A DNA stretch of 64,000 nucleotides, from NCBI GenBank assembly GCA_031769625.1, contig JAUIMM010001412.1:372001-436000 (forward strand), read 5' to 3'. A program made the position numbers and the translations under genes. The notes under the pieces were generated by a model. It worked only from the letters and a program-made list of their open reading frames with translations. It searched no databases and had not been told where the DNA came from. This document shows positions 39,301-53,800 of the stretch, piece by piece; the stretch's first letter is position 1, and each line of letters begins with the position of its first letter. This DNA is from Taudactylus pleione. Taxonomy: Eukaryota; Chordata; Amphibia; Anura; Myobatrachidae.

Positions 39301-42300
39301 TTCCCTGTAATATGTGTATGGGTGTAGTGTGTCACTAGGTGTGTATTGCCAGGCTCCCTGTAATATGTGCCTGATACGGGTGTAGGGTGTCACTAGTTGT
39401 GTATTGCCAGGCTTCCCTGTAATATGTGCATGATACGGGTGTAGGGTGTCACTAGGTGTGTATTGCCAGGCTTCCCTGTAATATGTGCCTGATACGGGTG
39501 TAGGGTGTCACTAGATGTGTATTGCCAGGCTTCCCTGTAATATGTACCTGATAGGGGTGTAGTGTGGAACTAGGTGTGTATTGCCAGGCTTCCCTGTAAT
39601 ATGTGCCTGATACGGGTGTAGTGTGGCACTAGGTGTGTATTGCCAGCCTTCCCAGTAATATGTGCCTGATACGGGTGTAGCGTGTCACTAGGTGTGTATT
39701 GCCAGGCTTCCCTGTAATATGTGTATGGGTGTAGTGTGTCACTAGGTGTGTATTGCCAGGCTCCCTGTAGTATGTGCCTGATACAGGTGTAGGGTGTCAC
39801 TAGTTGTGTATTGCCAGGCTTCCCTGTAATATGTGCATGATACGGGTGTAGGGTGTCACTAGGTGTGTATTGCCAGGCTCCCCTGAAATATGTGCATGAT
39901 ACGGGTGTAGGGTGGCACTAGGTGTGTATTGCCAGGCTCCCCTGTAATATGTGCCTGATACGGGTTTAGGGTGGCACTAGGTGTGTATTGCCAGGCTCCC
40001 CTGTAATATGTGCCTGATACGGGTGTAGGGTAGCACTAGGTGTGTATTGCCAGGCTTCCCTGTAATATGTGCCTGATACGGGTGTAGGGTGTCACTAGGT
40101 GTGTATTGCCGGGCATCCCTGCGATATGTGCCTGATACGGGTGTAGTGTGTCACTAGGTGTGTATTGCCAGGCTTCCCTGCGATACGTGCCTGATACGGG
40201 TGTAGGGTGTCACTAGGTGTGTATTGCCAGGCTATCCTGTAATATGTGCCTGATACAGGTGTAGTGTGTCACTGGGTGTGTATTGCCAGGCTTCCCTGTA
40301 ATATGTGCCTGAAATGGGTGTAGGGTGGCACTAGGTGTGTATTGCCGGGCTTCCCTGTAATATGTGCCTGATACGGGTGTAGTGTGTCACTGGGTGTGTA
40401 TTGCCAGGCTTCCCTGCAATATGTGCCTGAAATGGGTGTAGGGTGGCACTAGGTGTGTATTGCCGGGCTTCCCTGTAATATGTGCCTGATACGGGTGTAG
40501 TGTGTCACTAGGTGTGTATTGCCGGGCTTCCCTGCAATATGTGCCTGAAATGGGTGTAGGGTCGCACTAGGTGTGTATTGCCGGGCTTCCCTGTAATATG
40601 TGCCTGATACGGGTGTAGGGTGTCACTAGGTGTGTATTGCCGGGCTTCCCTGTAATATGTGCCTGATACGGGTGTAGGGTGTCACTAGGTGTGTATTGCC
40701 AGGCTCCCCTGCGATATGTGCCTGATACGGGTGTAGTGTGTCACTAGGTGTGTATTGCCAGGCTTCCCTGTAATATGTGCCTGATACGGGTGTAGGGTGT
40801 CACTAGGTGTGTATTGCCAGGCTTCTTTGTAATATGTGCCTGATACGGGTGTAGTGTGTCAATAGGTGTGTATTGCCAGGCTTCCCTGTAATATGTGCCT
40901 GATACGGGTGTAGGGTGTCACTAGATGTGTATTGCCAGGCTTCCCTGTAATATGTGCCTGATACGGGTGTAGTGTGTCACTAGGTGTGCATTGCCAGGCT
41001 TCCCTGTAATGTGTCTGATACGGGTGTAGTGTGTCACTAGGTGTATATTGCCAGGCTTCCCTGTAATATGTGCCTGATACGGGTGTAGTGTGGCACTAGG
41101 TGTGTATTGCCAGGCTTCTCTGTAATATGTGCCTGATACGGGTGTAGGGTGTCACTAGGTGTATATTGCCAGGCTTCTCTGTAATATGTGCCTGATACGG
41201 GTGTAGGGTGTCACTAGGTGTGTATTGCCAGGCTTCCCTGTAATATGTGCCTGATACGGGTGTAGGGTGTCACTAGGTGTGTATTGCCAGGCTTCTTTGT
41301 AATATGTGCCTGAAACGGGTGTAGGGTGTCACTAGGTGTGTATTGCCAGGCTTCCCTGTAATATGTGCCTGATACGGGTGTAGGGTGTCACTAGGTGTGT
41401 ATTGCCAGGTTCCCTGTAATATGTGCCTAATACGGGTGTAGGGTGTCACTAGGTGTGTATTGCCAGGGTTCCCTGTAATATGTGCCTGATACGGGTGTAG
41501 GGTGGCACTAGGTGTGTATTGCCGGGCTTCCCTGTAATATGTGCCTGATACGGATGTAGGGTGTCACTAGGTGTGTATTGCCAGGCTTCCCTGTAATATG
41601 TGCCTGATACGGGTGTAGGGTGTCACTAGGTGTGTATTGCCAGGCTTCCCTGTAATATGTACCTGATAGGGGTGTCGTGTGGAACTAGGTGTGTATTGCC
41701 AGGCTTCCCTGTAATATGTGCCTGATACGGGTGTAGTGTGGCACTAGGTGTGTATTGCCAGGCTCCCCTGTAATATGTGTATGGGTGTAGTGTGTCACTA
41801 GGTGTGTATTGCCAGGCTCCCTGTAATATGTGCCTGATAGGGGTGTAGGGTGTCACTAGTTGTGTATTGCCAGGCTTCCCTGTAATATGTGCATGATACG
41901 GGTGTAGGGTGTCACTAGGTGTGTATTGCCAGGCTTCCCTGTAATATGTGCCTGATACGGGTGTAGTGTGTCACTAGGTGTGTATTGCCAGGCTTCTTTG
42001 TAATATGCGCCTGATACGGGTGTAGTGTGTCAATAGGTGTGTAGTGCCAGGCTTCCCTGTAATATGCGCCTGATACGGGTGTAGTGTGTCAATAGGTGTG
42101 TAGTGCCAGGCTTCCCTGTAATATGTGCCTGATACGGGTGTAGGGTGTCACTAGGTGTGTATTGCGAGGCTTCCCTGTAATATGTACCTGATACGGGTGT
42201 AGTGTGGCACTAGGTGTGTATTGCCAGGCTTCCCTGTAATATGTGCCTGATACGGGTGTAGTGTGGCACTAGGTGTGTAGTGCCAGGTTTCCCTGTAATA

Positions 42301-42340
42301 TGTGCCTGATACGGGTGTAGTGTGGCACTAGGTGTGTATT
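29670..42340. repeat. 14.1-kb higher-order block, copy 2
   Basis: This block follows the monomer order of 15530-28090 with near identity, including the runs GGGTCGCACTAGG (26309 in copy 1, 40559 here), GGCTATCCTG and repeated TGCAATATGTGCCTGAAATGG. It retains an 8-monomer segment at 38697-39163 that copy 1 lacks. A private difference is GATATTGGTG near 30411, where copy 1 has GATACGGGTG. Near 42340 the correspondence changes and the array instead follows the monomers found about 9.26 kb earlier. Confidence 0.75.
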
Positions 42341-45300
42341 GACAGGCTTCCCTGTAATATGTGCCTGATACGGGTGTAGTGTGGCACTAGGTGTGTATTG
42401 CCAGGCTTCCCTGTAATATGTGCCTGATACGGGTGTAGGGTGTCACTAGGTGTGTATTGCCAGGCTCCCCTGTAATATGTGCCTGATACGGGTGTAGTGT
42501 TTCTCTAGGTGTGTATTGCCAGGCTCCCCTAAAATATGTGCATGATACGGGTGTAGGGTGTCACTAGGTGTGTATTGCCAGGCTTCCCTGTAATTTGTGC
42601 CTGATACGGGTTTAGTGTGTCACTAGGTGTGTATTGCAAGGCTCCCCTGTAATATGTGCCTGATACGGGTGTAGTGTGGAACTAGGTGTGTATTGCCAGG
42701 CTTCCCTGTAATATGTGCCTGATACGGGTGTAGTGTGGCACTAGGTGTGTATTGCCAGGCTTCCCTGTAATATGTGCCTGATACGGGTGTAGTGTGGCAC
42801 TAGGTGTGTATTGCCAGGCTTCCCTGTAATATGTGTATGGGTGTAGTGTGTCACTAGGTGTGTATTGCCAAGCTCCCTGTAATATGTGCCTGATAGGGGT
42901 GTAGGGTGTCACTAGGTGTGTATTGCCAGGCTTCCCTGTAATATGTGCATGATACGGGTGTAGGGTGTCACTAGGAGTGTATTGCCAGGCTTCCCTGTAA
43001 TATGTGCCTGATACGGGTGTAGGGTGTCACTAGGTGTGTATTGCCAGGCTCCCCTGTAATATGCGCCTGATACGGGAGTAGTGTGTCACTAGGTGTGTAT
43101 TGCCAGGCTTCTTTGTAATATGCGCCTGATAACGGGTGTAGTGTGTCAATAGGTGTGTATTGCCAGGCTTCCCTGTAATATGTGCCTGATACGGGTGTAG
43201 TGTGTCACTAGGTGTGTATTGCCAGGCTTCCCTGTAATATGCGCCTGATACGGGTGTAGTGTGTCACTAGGTGTGTATTGCCAGGCTTCTTTGTAATATG
43301 TGCCTGATACGGGTGTAGTGTGTCAATAGGTGTGTAGTGCCAGGCTTCCCTGTAATATGTGCCTGATACGGGTGTAGGGTGTCACTAGGTGTGCATTGCC
43401 AGGCTTCCCTGTAATGTGTCTGATACGGGTGTAGTGTGTCACTAGGTGTGTATTGCCAGGCTTCCCTGTAATATGTGCCTGATACGGGTGTAGGGTGTCA
43501 CTAGATGTGTATTGCCAGGCTTCCCTGTAATATGTGCCTGATACGGGTGTAGTGTGTCACTAGGTGTGCATTGCCAGGCTTCCCTGTAATGTGTCTGATA
43601 CGGGTGTAGTGTGTCACTAGGTGTGTATTGCCAGGCTTCCCTGTAATATGCGCCTGATACGGGTGTAGTGTGTCACTAGGTGTGTATTGCCAGGCTTCCC
43701 TGTAATATGCGCCTGATACGGGTGTAGTGTGTCACTAGGTGTGTATTGCCAGGCTTCCCTGTAATATGTGCCTGATACGGGTGTAGGGTGGCACTAGGTG
43801 TGTATTGCCAGGATTCTTTGTAATATGTGCCTGATATGGGTGTAGTGTGTCAATATGTGTGTATTGCCAGGCTTCCCTGTAATATGTGCCTGATACGGGT
43901 GTAGGGTGTCACTAGGTGTGTATTGCTAGGCTTCCCTGAAATATGTACCTGATAGGGGTGTAGTGTGGAACTAGGTGTGTATTGCCAGGCTTCCCTGTAA
44001 TATGTGCCTGATACGGGTGTAGTGTGGCACTAGGTGTGTATTTCCAGGCTTCCCTGTAATATGTGCCTGATACGGGTGTAGGGTGTCACTAGGTGTGTAT
44101 TGCCAGGCTTCCCTGTAATATGTGTATGGGTGTAGTGTGTCACTAGGTGTGTATTGCCAGGCTCCCTGTAATATGTGCCTGATACGGGTGTAGGGTGTCA
44201 CTAGGTGTGCATTGCCGGGCTTCCCTGTAATATGTGCCTGATACGGGTGTAGTGTGTCACTAGGTGTGTATTGCCAGGCTTCCCTGTAATATGTGCCTGA
44301 TGCGGGTGTAGGGTGTCACTAGGTGTGTATTGCCAGTCTTCCCTGTAATATGTGCCTGATACGGGTGTATGGTGGCACTAGGTGTGTATTGCCGGGCTTC
44401 CCTGTAATATGTGCCTGATACGGGTGTAGGGTGTCACTAGGTTTGTATTGCCAGGCTTCCCTGTAATATGTGCCTGATACGGGTGTAGGGTGGCACTAGG
44501 TGTGTATTGCCGGGCTTCCCTGTAATATGTGCCTGATACGGGTGTAGGGTGTCACTAGGTGTGTATTGCCAGGCTTCCCTGTAATATGTGCCTGATACGG
44601 GTGTAGGGTGTCACTAGGTGTGAATTGCCAGGCTCCCCTGTAATATGTGCCTGATACGGGTTTAGGGTGTCACTAGGTGTGTATTGCCAGGCTCCCCTGT
44701 AATATGTGCCTGATACGGGTGTAGTGTGTCACTAGGTGTGTATTGCCAGGCTTCCCTGTAATATGCGCCTGATACGGGTGTAGTGTGTCACTAGGTGTGT
44801 ATTGCCAGGCTTCCCTGTAATATGTGCCTGATACGGGTGTAGGGTGGCACTAGGTGTGTATTGCCAGGCTTCTTTGTAATATGTGCCTGATATGGGTGTA
44901 GTGTGTCAATAGGTGTGTATTGCCAGGCTTCCCTGTAATATGTGCCTGATACGGGTGTAGGGTGTCACTAGATGTGTATTGCCAGGCTTCCCTGTAATAT
45001 GTACCTGATAGGGGTGTAGTGTGGAACTAGGTGTGTATTGCCAGGCTTCCCTGTAATATGTGCCTGATACGGGTGTAGTGTGGCACTAGGTGTGTATTGC
45101 CAGGCTTCCCAGTAATATGTGCCTGATAAGGGAGTAGGGTGTCACTAGGTGTGTATTGCCAGGCTTCCCTGTAATATGTGCCTGATACGGGTGTAGGGTG
45201 GCACTAGGTGTGTATTGCCAGGCTTCCCTGTAATATGTGTATGGGTGTAGTGTGTCACTAGGTGTGTATTGCCAGGCTCCCTGTAATATGTGCCTGATAC

Positions 45301-46000
45301 GGGTGTAGGGTGTCACTAGTTGTGTATTGCCAGGCTTCCCTGTAATATGTGCATGATACGGGTGTAGGGTGTCACTAGGTGTGTATTGCCAGGCTTCTTT
45401 GTAATATGTGCCTGATATGGGTGTAGTGTGTCAATAGGTGTGTATTGCCAGGCTTCCCTGTAATATGTGCCTGATATGGGTGTAGGGTGTCACTAGATGT
45501 GTATTGCCAGGCTTCCCTGTAATATGTACCTGATAGGGGTGTAGTGTGGAACTAGGTGTGTATTGCCAGGCTTCCCTGTAATATGTGCCTGATACGGGTG
45601 TAGTGTGGCACTAGGTGTGTATTGCCAGGCTTCCCAGTAATATGTGCCTGATACGGGTGTAGGGTGTCACTAGGTGTGTATTGCCAGGCTTCCCTGTAAT
45701 ATGTGTATGGGTGTAGTGTGTCACTAGGTGTGTATTGCCAGGCTCCCTGTAGTATGTGCCTGATACAGGTGTAGTGTGTCACTGGGTGTGTATTGCCAGG
45801 CTTCCCTGTAATGTGTGCCTGATACGGGTGTAGGGTGTCACTAGGTGTGTATTGCCAGGCTTCCCTGTAATATGTGCCTGATACGGGTGTAGGGTGTCAC
45901 TAGGTGTGTATTGCCAGGCTTCCCTGTAATATGTGCCTGATATGGGTGTAGGGTGTCACTAGGTGTGTACTGCCGGGCTACCCTGTAATATGTGCCTGAT
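42340..46000. repeat. Satellite block homologous to 33.1-36.7 kb
   Basis: From about 42340 the monomer order matches that beginning near 33080, at an offset of 9255-9258 bp. The GTTTCTCTAGG monomer at 42498 matches 33240, and the marker-bearing segments at 43971 and 45552 match 34715 and 36297. It includes the unusual GGATTCTTTG monomer and TATGGTGGCAC. This is a third partial copy of the same higher-order sequence, also seen near 19-22 kb. Confidence 0.75.
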
Positions 46001-46709
46001 ACGGGTGTAGGGTGTCACTAGGTGTGTAGTGCCAGGCTTCCCTGTAATATGTGCCTGATACGGGTGTAGTGTGTCACTAAGTGTGTATTGCCGGGCTTCC
46101 CTGTAATATGTGCCTGATATGGGTGTAGTGCGTCACTAGGTGTGTATTGCCAGGCTTCCCTGTAATATGTGCCTGATACGGGTGTAGTGTGTCACTAGGT
46201 GTGTATTGCCAGGCTTCTTTGTAATATGCGCCTGATACGGGTGTAGTGTGTCAATAGGTGTGTAGTGCCAGGCTTCCCTGTAATATGTGCCTGATACGGG
46301 TGTAGGGTGTCACTAGGTGTGTATTGCCAGGCTTCTCTGTAATATGTGCCTGATACGGGTGTAGGGTGTCACTAGGTGTATATTGCCAGGCTTCTCTGTA
46401 ATATGTGCCTGATACGGGTGTAGGGTGTCACTAGGTGTGTATTGCCAGGCTTCCCTGTAATATGTGCCTGATACGGGTGTAGGGTGTCACTAGGTGTGTA
46501 TTGCCAGGCTTCTTTGTAATATGTGCCTGAAACGGGTGTAGGGTGTCACTAGGTGTGTATTGCCAGGTTCCCTGTAATATGTGCCTAATACGGGTGTAGG
46601 GTGTCACTAGGTGTGTATTGCCAGGGTTCCCTGTAATATGTGCCTGATACGGGTGTAGGGTGGCACTAGGTGTGTATTGCCGGGCTTCCCTGTAATATGT
46701 GCCTGATAC

Positions 46710-49700
46710 GGATGTAGGGTGTCACTAGGTGTGTATTGCCAGGCTTCCCTGTAATATGTGCCTAATACGGGTGTAGTGTGTCACTAGGTGTGAATTGCCA
46801 GGCTCCCCTGTAATATGTGCCTGATACGGGTTTAGGGTGTCACTAGGTGTGTATTGCCAGGCTCCCCTGTAATATGTGCCTGATACGGGTGTAGTGTGTC
46901 ACTAGCTGTGATTTGCCAGGCTTCCCTGCGATACGTGCCTGATACGGGTGTAGTGTGTCACTAGGTGTGTATTGCCAGGCTTCCCTGTAATATGCGCCTG
47001 ATACGGGTGTAGTGTGTCACTAGGTGTGTATTGCCAGGCTTCCCTGTAATATGTGCCTGATACGGGTGTAGGGTGGCACTAGGTGTGTATTGCCAGGCTT
47101 CTTTGTAATATGTGCCTGATATGGGTGTAGTGTGTCAATAGGTGTGTATTGCCAGGCTTCCCTGTAATATGTGCCTGATACGGGTGTAGGGTGTCACTAG
47201 GTGTGTATTGCCATGCTTCCCTGTAATATGTGCCTGATACGGGTGTAGTGTGGCACTAGGTGTGTATTGCCATGCTTCCCTGTAATATGTGCCTGATACG
47301 GGTGTAGGGTGTCACTAGATGTGTATTGCCAGGCTTCCCTGTAATATGTGCCTGATACGGGTGTAGTGTGGCACTAGGTGTGTATTGCCAGGCTTCCCAG
47401 TAATATGTGCCTGATACGGGTGTAGGGTGTCACTAGGTGTGTATTGCCAGGCTTCCCTGTAATATGTGTATGGGTGTAGTGTGTCACTAGGTGTGTATTG
47501 CCAGGCTCCCTGTAATATGTGCCTGATACGGGTGTAGGGTGTCACTAGTTGTGTATTGCCAGGCTTCCCTGTAATATGTGCATGATACGGGTGTAGGGTG
47601 TCACTAGGTGTGTATTGCCAGGCTTCTTTGTAATATGTGCCTGATATGGGTGTAGTGTGTCAATAGGTGTGTATTGCCAGGCTTCCCTGTAATATGTGCC
47701 TGATACGGGTGTAGGGTGTCACTAGATGTGTATTGCCAGGCTTCCCTGTAATATGTACCTGATAGGGGTGTAGTGTGGAACTAGGTGTGTATTGCCAGGT
47801 TTCCCTGTAATATGTGCCTGATATGGGTGTAGTGTGGCACTAGGTGTGTATTGCCAGGCTTCCCAGTAATATGTGCCTGATACGGGTGTAGGGTGTCACT
47901 AGGTGTGTATTGCCAGGCTTCCCTGTAATATGTGTATGGGTGTAGTGTGTCACTAGGTGTGTATTGCCAGGCTCCCTGTAGTATGTGCCTGATACAGGTG
48001 TAGGGTGTCACTAGTTGTGTATTGCCAGGCTTCCCTGTAATATGTGCATGATACGGGTGTAGGGTGTCACTAGGTGTGTATTGCCAGGCTCCCCTGAAAT
48101 ATGTGCATGATACGGGTGTAGGGTGGCACTAGGTGTGTATTGCCAGGCTCCCCTGTAATATGTGCCTGATACGGGTTTAGGGTGGCACTAGGTGTGTATT
48201 GCCAGGCTCCCCTGTAATATGTGCCTGATACGGGTGTAGGGTGGCACTAGGTGTGTATTGCCAGGCTTCCCTGTAATATGTGCCTGATACGGGTGTAGGG
48301 TGTCACTAGGTGTGTATTGCCGGGCTTCCCTGCGATATGTGCCTGATACGGGTGTAGTGTGTCACTAGGTGTGTATTGCCAGGCTTCCCTGCGATACGTG
48401 CCTGATACGGGTGTAGGGTGTCACTAGGTGTGTATTGCCAGGCTATCCTGTAATATGTGCCTGATACAGGTGTAGTGTGTCACTGGGTGTGTATTGCCAG
48501 GCTTCCCTGTAATATGTGCCTGAAATGGGTGTAGGGTGGCACTAGGTGTGTATTGCCGGGCTTCCCTGTAATATGTGCCTGATACGGGTGTAGTGTGTCA
48601 CTGGGTGTGTATTGCCAGGCTTCCCTGCAATATGTGCCTGAAATGGGTGTAGGGTGGCACTAGGTGTGTATTGCCGGGCTTCCCTGTAATATGTGCCTGA
48701 TACGGGTGTAGTGTGTCACTAGGTGTGTATTGCCGGGCTTCCCTGCAATATGTGCCTGAAATGGGTGTAGGGTGGCACTAGGTGTGTATTGCCGGGCTTC
48801 CCTGTAATATGTGCCTGATACGGGTGTAGGGTGTCACTAGGTGTGTATTGCCAGGCTTCCCTGTAATATGTGCCTAATACGGGTGTAGTGTGTCACTAGG
48901 TGTGAATTGCCAGGCTCCCCTGTAATATGTGCCTGATACGGGTTTAGGGTGTCACTAGGTGTGTATTGCCAGGCTCCCCTGTAATATGTGCCTGATACGG
49001 GTGTAGTGTGTCACTAGCTGTGATTTGCCAGGCTTCCCTGCGATACGTGCCTGATACGGGTGTAGTGTGTCACTAGGTGTGTATTGCCAGGCTTCCCTGT
49101 AATATGCGCCTGATACGGGTGTAGTGTGTCACTAGGTGTGTATTGCCAGGCTTCCCTGTAATATGTGCCTGATACGGGTGTAGGGTGGCACTAGGTGTGT
49201 ATTGCCAGGCTTCTTTGTAATATGTGCCTGATATGGGTGTAGTGTGTCAATAGGTGTGTATTGCCAGGCTTCCCTGTAATATGTGCCTGATACGGGTGTA
49301 GGGTGTCACTAGATGTGTATTGCCAGGCTTCCCTGTAATATGTGCCTGATACGGGTGTAGTGTGGCACTAGGTGTGTATTGCCAGGCTTCCCAGTAATAT
49401 GTGCCTGATACGGGTGTAGGGTGTCACTAGGTGTGTATTGCCAGGCTTCCCTGTAATATGTGTATGGGTGTAGTGTGTCACTAGGTGTGTATTGCCAGGC
49501 TCCCTGTAATATGTGCCTGATACGGGTGTAGGGTGTCACTAGTTGTGTATTGCCAGGCTTCCCTGTAATATGTGCATGATACGGGTGTAGGGTGTCACTA
49601 GGTGTGTATTGCCAGGCTTCTTTGTAATATGTGCCTGATATGGGTGTAGTGTGTCAATAGGTGTGTATTGCCAGGCTTCCCTGTAATATGTGCCTGATAC

Positions 49701-50830
49701 GGGTGTAGGGTGTCACTAGATGTGTATTGCCAGGCTTCCCTGTAATATGTACCTGATAGGGGTGTAGTGTGGAACTAGGTGTGTATTGCCAGGTTTCCCT
49801 GTAATATGTGCCTGATATGGGTGTAGTGTGGCACTAGGTGTGTATTGCCAGGCTTCCCAGTAATATGTGCCTGATACGGGTGTAGGGTGTCACTAGGTGT
49901 GTATTGCCAGGCTTCCCTGTAATATGTGTATGGGTGTAGTGTGTCACTAGGTGTGTATTGCCAGGCTCCCTGTAGTATGTGCCTGATACAGGTGTAGGGT
50001 GTCACTAGTTGTGTATTGCCAGGCTTCCCTGTAATATGTGCATGATACGGGTGTAGGGTGTCACTAGGTGTGTATTGCCAGGCTCCCCTGAAATATGTGC
50101 ATGATACGGGTGTAGGGTGGCACTAGGTGTGTATTGCCAGGCTCCCCTGTAATATGTGCCTGATACGGGTTTAGGGTGGCACTAGGTGTGTATTGCCAGG
50201 CTCCCCTGTAATATGTGCCTGATACGGGTGTAGGGTGGCACTAGGTGTGTATTGCCAGGCTTCCCTGTAATATGTGCCTGATACGGGTGTAGGGTGTCAC
50301 TAGGTGTGTATTGCCGGGCTTCCCTGCGATATGTGCCTGATACGGGTGTAGTGTGTCACTAGGTGTGTATTGCCAGGCTTCCCTGCGATACGTGCCTGAT
50401 ACGGGTGTAGGGTGTCACTAGGTGTGTATTGCCAGGCTATCCTGTAATATGTGCCTGATACAGGTGTAGTGTGTCACTGGGTGTGTATTGCCAGGCTTCC
50501 CTGTAATATGTGCCTGAAATGGGTGTAGGGTGGCACTAGGTGTGTATTGCCGGGCTTCCCTGTAATATGTGCCTGATACGGGTGTAGTGTGTCACTGGGT
50601 GTGTATTGCCAGGCTTCCCTGCAATATGTGCCTGAAATGGGTGTAGGGTGGCACTAGGTGTGTATTGCCGGGCTTCCCTGTAATATGTGCCTGATACGGG
50701 TGTAGTGTGTCACTAGGTGTGTATTGCCGGGCTTCCCTGCAATATGTGCCTGAAATGGGTGTAGGGTCGCACTAGGTGTGTATTGCCGGGCTTCCCTGTA
50801 ATATGTGCCTGATACGGGTGTAGGGTGTCA
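46710..50830. repeat. ~2.1-kb tandem satellite duplication
   Basis: Blocks at about 46710-48828 and 48829-50830 correspond with an offset of 2112 bp at the GTGCCTAATACGGG monomer (46761 and 48873) and 1994 bp after 47315. The 118-bp change equals two monomers: two CCATGCTTCCCTG units near 47210-47280 are present only in the first copy. The second copy has GGGTCGCAC at 50764 where the first has GGGTGGCAC. Confidence 0.8.
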
Positions 50831-53800
50831 CTAGGTGTGTATTGCCGGGCTTCCCTGTAATATGTGCCTGATACGGGTGTAGGGTGTCACTAGGTGTGTA
50901 TTGCCAGGCTCCCCTGCGATATGTGCCTGATACGGGTGTAGTGTGTCACTAGGTGTGTATTGCCAGGCTTCCCTGTAATATGTGCCTGATACGGGTGTAG
51001 GGTGGCACTAGATGTGTATTGCCAGGCTTCTTTGTAATATGTGCCTGATACGGGTGTAGTGTGTCAATAGGTGTGTATTGCCAGGCTTCCCTGTAATATG
51101 TGCCTGATACGGGTGTAGGGTGTCACTAGATGTGTATTGCCAGGCTTCCCTGTAATATGTGCCTGATACGGGTGTAGTGTGTCACTAGGTGTGCATTGCC
51201 AGGCTTCCCTGTAATGTGTCTGATACGGGTGTAGTGTGTCACTAGGTGTATATTGCCAGGCTTCCCTGTAATATGTGCCTGATACGGGTGTAGTGTGGCA
51301 CTAGGTGTGTATTGCCAGGCTTCTCTGTAATATGTGCCTGATACGGGTGTAGGGTGTCACTAGGTGTATATTGCCAGGCTTCTCTGTAATATGTGCCTGA
51401 TACGGGTGTAGGGTGTCACTAGGTGTGTATTGCCAGGCTTCCCTGTAATATGTGCCTGATACGGGTGTAGGGTGTCACTAGGTGTGTATTGCCAGGCTTC
51501 TCTGTAATATGTGCCTGAAACGGGTGTAGGGTGTCACTAGGTGTGTATTGCCAGGCTTCCCTGTAATATGTGCCTGATACGGGTGTAGGGTGTCACTAGG
51601 TGTGTATTGCCAGGTTCCCTGTAATATGTGCCTAATACGGGTGTAGGGTGTCACTAGGTGTGTATTGCCAGGGTTCCCTGTAATATGTGCCTGATACGGG
51701 TGTAGGGTGGCACTAGGTGTGTATTGCCGGGCTTCCCTGTAATATGTGCCTGATACGGATGTAGGGTGTCACTAGGTGTGTATTGCCAGGCTTCCCTGTA
51801 ATATGTGCCTGATACGGGTGTAGGATGTCACTAGGTGTGAATTGCCAGGCTTCCCTGTAATATGCGCCTGATACGGGTGTAGTGTGTCACTAGGTGTGTA
51901 TTGCCAGGCTTCCCTGTAATATGTGCCTGATACGGGTGTAGTGTGTCACTAGGTGTGTATTGCCAGGCTTCCCTGTAATATGTGCCTGATACGGGTGTAG
52001 GGTGGCACTAGGTGTGTATTGCCAGGCTTCTTTGTAATATGTGCCTGATATGGGTGTAGTGTGTCAATAGGTGTGTATTGCCAGGCTTCCCTGTAATATG
52101 TGCCTGATACGGGTGTAGGGTGTCACTAGATGTGTATTGCCAGGCTTCCCTGTAATATGTACCTGATAGGGGTGTAGTGTGGAACTAGGTGTGTATTGCC
52201 AGGCTTCCCGGTAATATGTGCCTGATACGGGTGTAGTGTGGCACTAGGTGTGTATTGCCAGGCTCCCCTGTAATATGTGTATGGGTGTAGTGTGTCACTA
52301 GGTGTGTATTGCCAGGCTCCCTGTAATATGTGCCTGATACGGGTGTAGTGTGTCACTAGGTGTGTATTGCCAGGCTTCCCTGTAATATGTGCCTGATACG
52401 GGTGTAGTGTGTCACTAGGTGTGTATTGCCAGGCTTCTTTGTAATATGCGCCTGATACGGGTGTAGTGTGTCACTAGGTGTGTATTGCCAGGCTCCCTGT
52501 AATATGCGCCTGATACGGGTGTAGTGTGTCACTAGGTGTGTATTGCCAGGCTTCCCTGTAATATGCGCCTGATACGGGTGTAGTGTGTCACTAGGTGTGT
52601 ATTGCCAGGCTTCTTTGTAATATGCGCCTGATACGGGTGTAGTGTGTCAATAGGTGTGTAGTGCCAGGCTTCCCTGTAATATGTGCCTGATACGGGTGTA
52701 GGGTGTCAATAGGTGTGTAGTGCCAGGCTTCCCTGTAATATGTGCATGATACGGGTGTAGGGTGTCACTAGGTGTGTATTGCCAGGCTTCTTTGTAATAT
52801 GTGCCTGATATGGGTGTAGTGTGTCAATAGGTGTGTATTGCCAGGCTTCCCTGTAATATGTGCCTGATATGGGTGTAGGGTGTCACTAGATGTGTATTGC
52901 CAGGCTTCCCTGTAATATGTACCTGATAGGGGTGTAGTGTGGAACTAGGTGTGTATTGCCAGGCTTCCCTGTAATATGTGCCTGATACGGGTGTAGTGTG
53001 GCACTAGGTGTGTATTGCCAGGCTTCCCAGTAATATGTGCCTGATACGGGTGTAGGGTGTCACTAGGTGTGTATTGCCAGGCTTCCCTGTAATATGTGTA
53101 TGGGTGTAGTGTGTCACTAGGTGTGTATTGCCAGGCTCCCTGTAGTATGTGCCTGATACAGGTGTAGTGTGTCACTGGGTGTGTATTGCCAGGCTTCCCT
53201 GTAATATGTGCCTGATACGGGTGTAGGGTGTCACTAGGTGTGTATTGCCAGGCTTCCCTGTAATATGTGCCTGATACGGGTGTAGGGTGTCACTAGGTGT
53301 GTATTGCCAGGCTTCCCTGTAATATGTGCCTGATATGGGTGTAGGGTGTCACTAGGTGTGTACTGCCGGGCTACCCTGTAATATGTGCCTGATACGGGTG
53401 TAGTGTGTCACTAAGTGTGTATTTCCGGGCTTCCCTGTAATATGTGCCTGATATGGGTGTAGTGCGTCACTAGGTGTGTATTGCCAGGCTTCCCTGTAAT
53501 ATGTGCCTGATATGGGTGTAGTGTGTCACTAGGTGTGTATTGCCAGGCTTCCCTGTAATATGTGCCTGATACGGGTGTAGTGTGTCACTAGGTGTGTATT
53601 GCCAGGCTTCTTTGTAATATGCGCCTGATACGGGTGTAGTGTGTCAATAGGTGTGTAGTGCCAGGCTTCCCTGTAATATGTGCCTGATATGGGTGTAGTG
53701 CGTCACTAGGTGTGTATTGCCAGGCTTCCCTGTAATATGTGCCTGATACGGGTGTAGTGTGTCACTAGGTGTGTATTGCCAGGCTTCTTTGTAATATGCG

